Of a stretch of DNA of 10,664 nucleotides, positions 9,112 to 10,664 are shown one piece after another. Under the pieces are notes generated by a model. That model saw only the letters and a list, made by a program, of their open reading frames with translations, was not told the DNA's origin and ran no database searches. Both the position numbers and the translations under genes were made by a program. Source of the stretch: an uncultured Acetatifactor sp. (GTDB lineage: Bacteria; Bacillota; Clostridia; Lachnospirales; Lachnospiraceae); contig CAJUGT010000032.1 of NCBI GenBank assembly GCA_910586435.1, positions 22,769 through 33,432 of the forward strand. Direction: 5' to 3'. Numbering within the stretch: position 1 is the first letter of the stretch; every line of letters starts with the position of its first letter.

Positions 9112-9228
9112 GCGGGCAATGAGCCAAGCGGATGTGCCAGCATCCATTTGGCGAATGCCGCAAGGGTCACATACTCCGCTGTTTGCAGCGGGGGTGTTGA
9201 TTGGAACCCATGGATAAGGGTCAATTGA
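9112..9228. repeat. Tandem hairpin element, possible structured RNA or dispersed repeat
   Basis: Three stem-loops follow each other closely. First, GCCAAGCGGATG (9123-9134) pairs with CATCCATTTGGC (9141-9152) with one wobble and one mismatch, and outer arms 9112-9118 and 9156-9161 extend it. Second, CTCCGCTG (9174-9181) pairs with CAGCGGGG (9186-9193) around a TTTG loop. Third, TTGATTG (9197-9203) pairs with CAATTGA (9222-9228) using two wobbles, with ACCC/GGGT (9206-9209, 9218-9221) inside. None has a T-tract, so they are not ordinary terminators. A tiny 17-codon frame (9069-9122, MSQGCKAHNVKIDSCGQ) runs into the element but has no good ribosome binding site. Whether this is a functional RNA, a repeat or both cannot be told from one copy, and the orientation is unknown. 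Confidence 0.45.
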
Positions 9229-9359
9229 TACGCAGAGAATAAACCGTCATCAAGAGGTCAGAACACAGAGGACGGCGGACGAAATGGCTGGGGCGTGTCT
9301 GAAGGTAAATTTTTCCATAAGTGGATTGCTTGTGGGATTTTACTTCGGATGCGCCCTGA

Positions 9360-9387
9360 TTGTAAAGTTAGTGTAAATAGATACAAT
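9360..9387 (+). promoter_or_regulatory. Candidate promoter of the ugd-like gene
   Basis: TTGTAA (9360-9365) and TACAAT (9382-9387) resemble sigma-A -35 and -10 boxes with a 16-base spacer. An alternative pair is TTAGTG with TTATAT slightly downstream. Transcription would start near 9394, giving a leader of about 70 bases. The local drop in GC supports a promoter here. The match is moderate. Confidence 0.4.
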
Positions 9388-9433
9388 GTGTTATATTGTG
9401 GGTACTGGTTCAGGTATTCGGGAAAGGAAAAAG

Positions 9434-9448
9434 CAGGCGGTAAGCCTG
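9434..9448 (+). promoter_or_regulatory. Short leader hairpin with ops-like GGCGGTA string
   Basis: A perfect five-base stem CAGGC (9434-9438) and GCCTG (9444-9448) closes a GGTAA loop, just upstream of the ribosome-binding region of the next gene. GGCGGTA at 9436-9442 equals the first seven bases of the E. coli ops element GGCGGTAGCGT, which recruits RfaH in polysaccharide operons. Clostridia have a different NusG paralogue, LoaP, that acts on leader RNA hairpins of some such operons. A link here is inference only. Confidence 0.25.
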
Positions 9449-9464
9449 ATGCAGGTAGCGGATT

Positions 9465-10664
9465 ATGAAAATAGCGGTAGCGGGTGTGGGAGGCTATGTG
9501 GGCTTGGCCAATGCCATATTGTTGTCTCAGCACAATGATGTGACAGGTGTGGATATTATACCGGAGAAGGTCGATATGATTAACCGCAGGATATCGCCCA
9601 TTCAGGATAAGGAGATAATAGAATATTTTGCGGAAAAAGAATTGTCTTTGAGGGCGGTTCTCGATGGAGAGGATGCGTACAGGCAGGCGGAACTGGTCAT
9701 CATTGCCACACAGACAAATTATGACCCGAAACTGAATTTCTTCGATACCAGCTCCGTGGAATCTGTCATAGAGGCGGTTCGTAAGGTAAATCCTCAAGTG
9801 TATATGGTAATTAAAAGTACCATACCCGTTGGATATATTGAGAAAATAAGTAAAAAATATAATACGGACAAGATTCTTTTCTCACCGGAATTTCTGCGGG
9901 AAGGTCATGCGCTGTATGACAATTTGTATCCCACCAGAATCATTGTAGGCGCAAAGCAGGAAAACCGGGAAATGGTGGAGATGGCGGAACAGTTTATTGA
10001 GCTCTTAAAGGAGGGGGCGATTAAGGAAGACATTCCCAGCCTGATTATGGAACCAGCGGAGGCAGAGGCAGTAAAATTATTTGCCAATACCTATCTGGCT
10101 CTTAGAGTGAGCTTTTTTAATGAATTGGATACTTATGCAGAACTTCCGGATTCTCAGCTTCCAGATGTTTTTGATGTACTAAATTGTGAAGATGGTTGTA
10201 ATGGGGGGCCAGCAATAGGAACACATTATAAACATTTTGCAGTAAATAATATTATGCACGATGTAGAAAATCATGCAAATAGAGTGCGTAAAAAAAGTAC
10301 AACAAAACGAGGAATAGATAAACAATTTGCACAGTTTGACAAAAAATTGGATTTGAATGATTTTATTCGTATATATCAACCATATAATTTTAAGAAAAAA
10401 CAGGTATCACAAAAAGAGTTAGAAGCTGCCTATCATTTGCTTTGTAAATATACTGATCAAGAAAAGACTATGGATTGTCATGCTTGTGGATATCAGTCCT
10501 GCCGTGATATGGCAGTGGCTATTGCAAGAGGACTTAATGCAAAGGAAAATTGTCGGGAATATATAATGGAGTCTGTTCGAAAAGAAAGACAGAAAATATC
10601 AGAAATTAATACAAGGGTTTTAGAAATGAATAAAGAACTAATAAAGGTATTTGAAGAATTATTC
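9465..10664 (+). CDS. UDP-glucose 6-dehydrogenase N-terminal half fused in frame to an [FeFe]-hydrogenase-like iron-sulfur protein; 3' end outside window
   Basis: The frame is open for exactly 400 codons to the right edge. Residues 1-226 resemble Ugd, which oxidises UDP-glucose to UDP-glucuronate with NAD+ for capsule or other surface polysaccharide. Visible parts are the Rossmann start MKIAVAGVGGYVGLANAI, NYDPKLNFFDTSSVE (86-100), IKSTIPVG (116-123), FSPEFLREG (139-147), and EAEAVKLFANTYLALRV (199-215) with K204 and N208. Two departures stand out. There is an extra glycine in the nucleotide-binding loop (GVGGYVG instead of GxGYVG), and Gln83 replaces the usual Pro in ATPTNYD. The catalytic-cysteine domain, expected after about residue 250, is absent. 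After LDTYAE (221-226) the protein continues as an unrelated hydrogenase-like segment. Without its cysteine domain it should not work as a dehydrogenase. A weak AGG-containing site nine bases upstream supports the ATG at 9465. The frame may be an assembly chimera or a real fusion. Confidence 0.75.
   Translation, partial: MKIAVAGVGGYVGLANAILLSQHNDVTGVDIIPEKVDMINRRISPIQDKEIIEYFAEKELSLRAVLDGEDAYRQAELVIIATQTNYDPKLNFFDTSSVESVIEAVRKVNPQVYMVIKSTIPVGYIEKISKKYNTDKILFSPEFLREGHALYDNLYPTRIIVGAKQENREMVEMAEQFIELLKEGAIKEDIPSLIMEPAEAEAVKLFANTYLALRVSFFNELDTYAELPDSQLPDVFDVLNCEDGCNGGPAIGTHYKHFAVNNIMHDVENHANRVRKKSTTKRGIDKQFAQFDKKLDLNDFIRIYQPYNFKKKQVSQKELEAAYHLLCKYTDQEKTMDCHACGYQSCRDMAVAIARGLNAKENCREYIMESVRKERQKISEINTRVLEMNKELIKVFEELF
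10143..10664 (+). other. C-terminal segment of an [FeFe]-hydrogenase-like sensor protein (fused part, incomplete)
   Basis: This part of the 9465 frame (residues 227-400) begins with LPDVFDVLNCEDGCNGGPA. That corresponds to the third H-cluster signature of [FeFe] hydrogenases (normally ExMACxGGCxxG) in degenerate form, with C241 and C245. The ferredoxin domain and the first two H-cluster signatures are missing, because they would lie upstream of the junction. Residues 338-363 form a four-cysteine 4Fe-4S motif CX2CX4CX16C (DCHACGYQSC through KENC), as in small Fe-S domains of the PF04060 type. From 364 on, charged heptad-like sequence (ESVRKERQKISEINTRV) suggests a coiled coil running off the edge. 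Full-length relatives in Clostridia combine ferredoxin, hydrogenase-like, Fe-S and signalling domains and are thought to be redox or H2 sensors. GC is about 32%, unlike everything upstream. Confidence 0.65.

Larger units (their letters stand above)
9053..9464. other. Intergenic region between rpoC and the ugd-like fusion
   Basis: These 412 bases hold no gene I can support. Bases 9112-9228 contain three consecutive hairpins and are described separately. CCGTC (9244-9248) and GACGG (9271-9275) could form a further weak stem. A promoter candidate (9360-9387) and a leader hairpin (9434-9448) precede the next gene. The rpsL-rpsG-fusA genes that usually follow rpoC in Firmicutes are absent, so the neighbourhood is either rearranged or wrongly joined somewhere in or after this gap. 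Confidence 0.6.

Noticed and set aside
9069..9122. 17-codon micro-frame MSQGCKAHNVKIDSCGQ after rpoC
   Set aside because: Not called as a gene: it is very short, its only purine-rich upstream stretch (AGGGA) is too far away, and no conservation can be checked here.
9174..9193. rpoC transcription terminator
   Set aside because: The 8-bp stem is convincing, but it is followed by GT-rich sequence and not a T-tract, so intrinsic termination is doubtful.
8736..9224. Reverse-strand frame spanning the end of rpoC and the hairpin region
   Set aside because: It is Pro/His-rich, as expected for an antisense shadow, with no ribosome binding site. The part outside rpoC falls in the hairpins.
10143..10664. 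Active [FeFe] hydrogenase
   Set aside because: Only a degenerate third H-cluster signature is present. The first two signatures and the ferredoxin domain are absent, so no catalytic H-cluster could form in this product.
1..10664. CRISPR arrays, tRNA or rRNA genes, insertion sequences
   Set aside because: I saw no regularly spaced direct repeats, no tRNA-like cloverleaf or rRNA sequence, and no transposase frame.

Overview
The window looks like the chromosome of a Gram-positive anaerobe of the class Clostridia, most likely family Lachnospiraceae. This rests on the order rplJ-rplL-rpoB-rpoC, AGGAGG-type ribosome binding sites, Firmicutes-type beta and beta' subunits without the large gammaproteobacterial insertions, long acidic C-terminal tails on both subunits, and moderate GC in the housekeeping genes. 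The genus cannot be fixed by eye.

Layout: bases 1-81 are a short leader with small hairpins. rplJ (L10) and rplL (L7/L12) follow and encode the ribosomal stalk. A strong intrinsic terminator or attenuator (1099-1130) lies after rplL. About 20 bases later there is a near-consensus sigma-A promoter with an extended -10 (1151-1179), which opens a roughly 150-base leader for rpoB. rpoB and rpoC are complete, are separated by 26 bases, and encode the catalytic core of RNA polymerase. Both keep the expected active-site, zinc-binding and (in rpoB) rifampicin-pocket residues.

After rpoC the expected rpsL-rpsG-fusA cluster does not follow. Instead there is a 412-base gap. Its first half holds three consecutive imperfect or perfect hairpins (9112-9228), which may be a structured RNA or a dispersed repeat. 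Its second half holds a promoter candidate and a short leader hairpin with an ops-like GGCGGTA string.

The last gene, 9465 to the right edge, is the oddest object here. It is one uninterrupted reading frame whose first 226 codons are the N-terminal half of a UDP-glucose 6-dehydrogenase. It then changes abruptly, in frame, into the C-terminal part of an [FeFe]-hydrogenase-like iron-sulfur protein with a CX2CX4CX16C cluster motif and the start of a helical, probably coiled-coil, segment. GC falls from the mid-40s to about 32% at the junction. Neither half is complete, so the join is either a real illegitimate recombination or a chimeric assembly join. I favour an artefact or a non-functional fusion, but raw reads are needed to decide.
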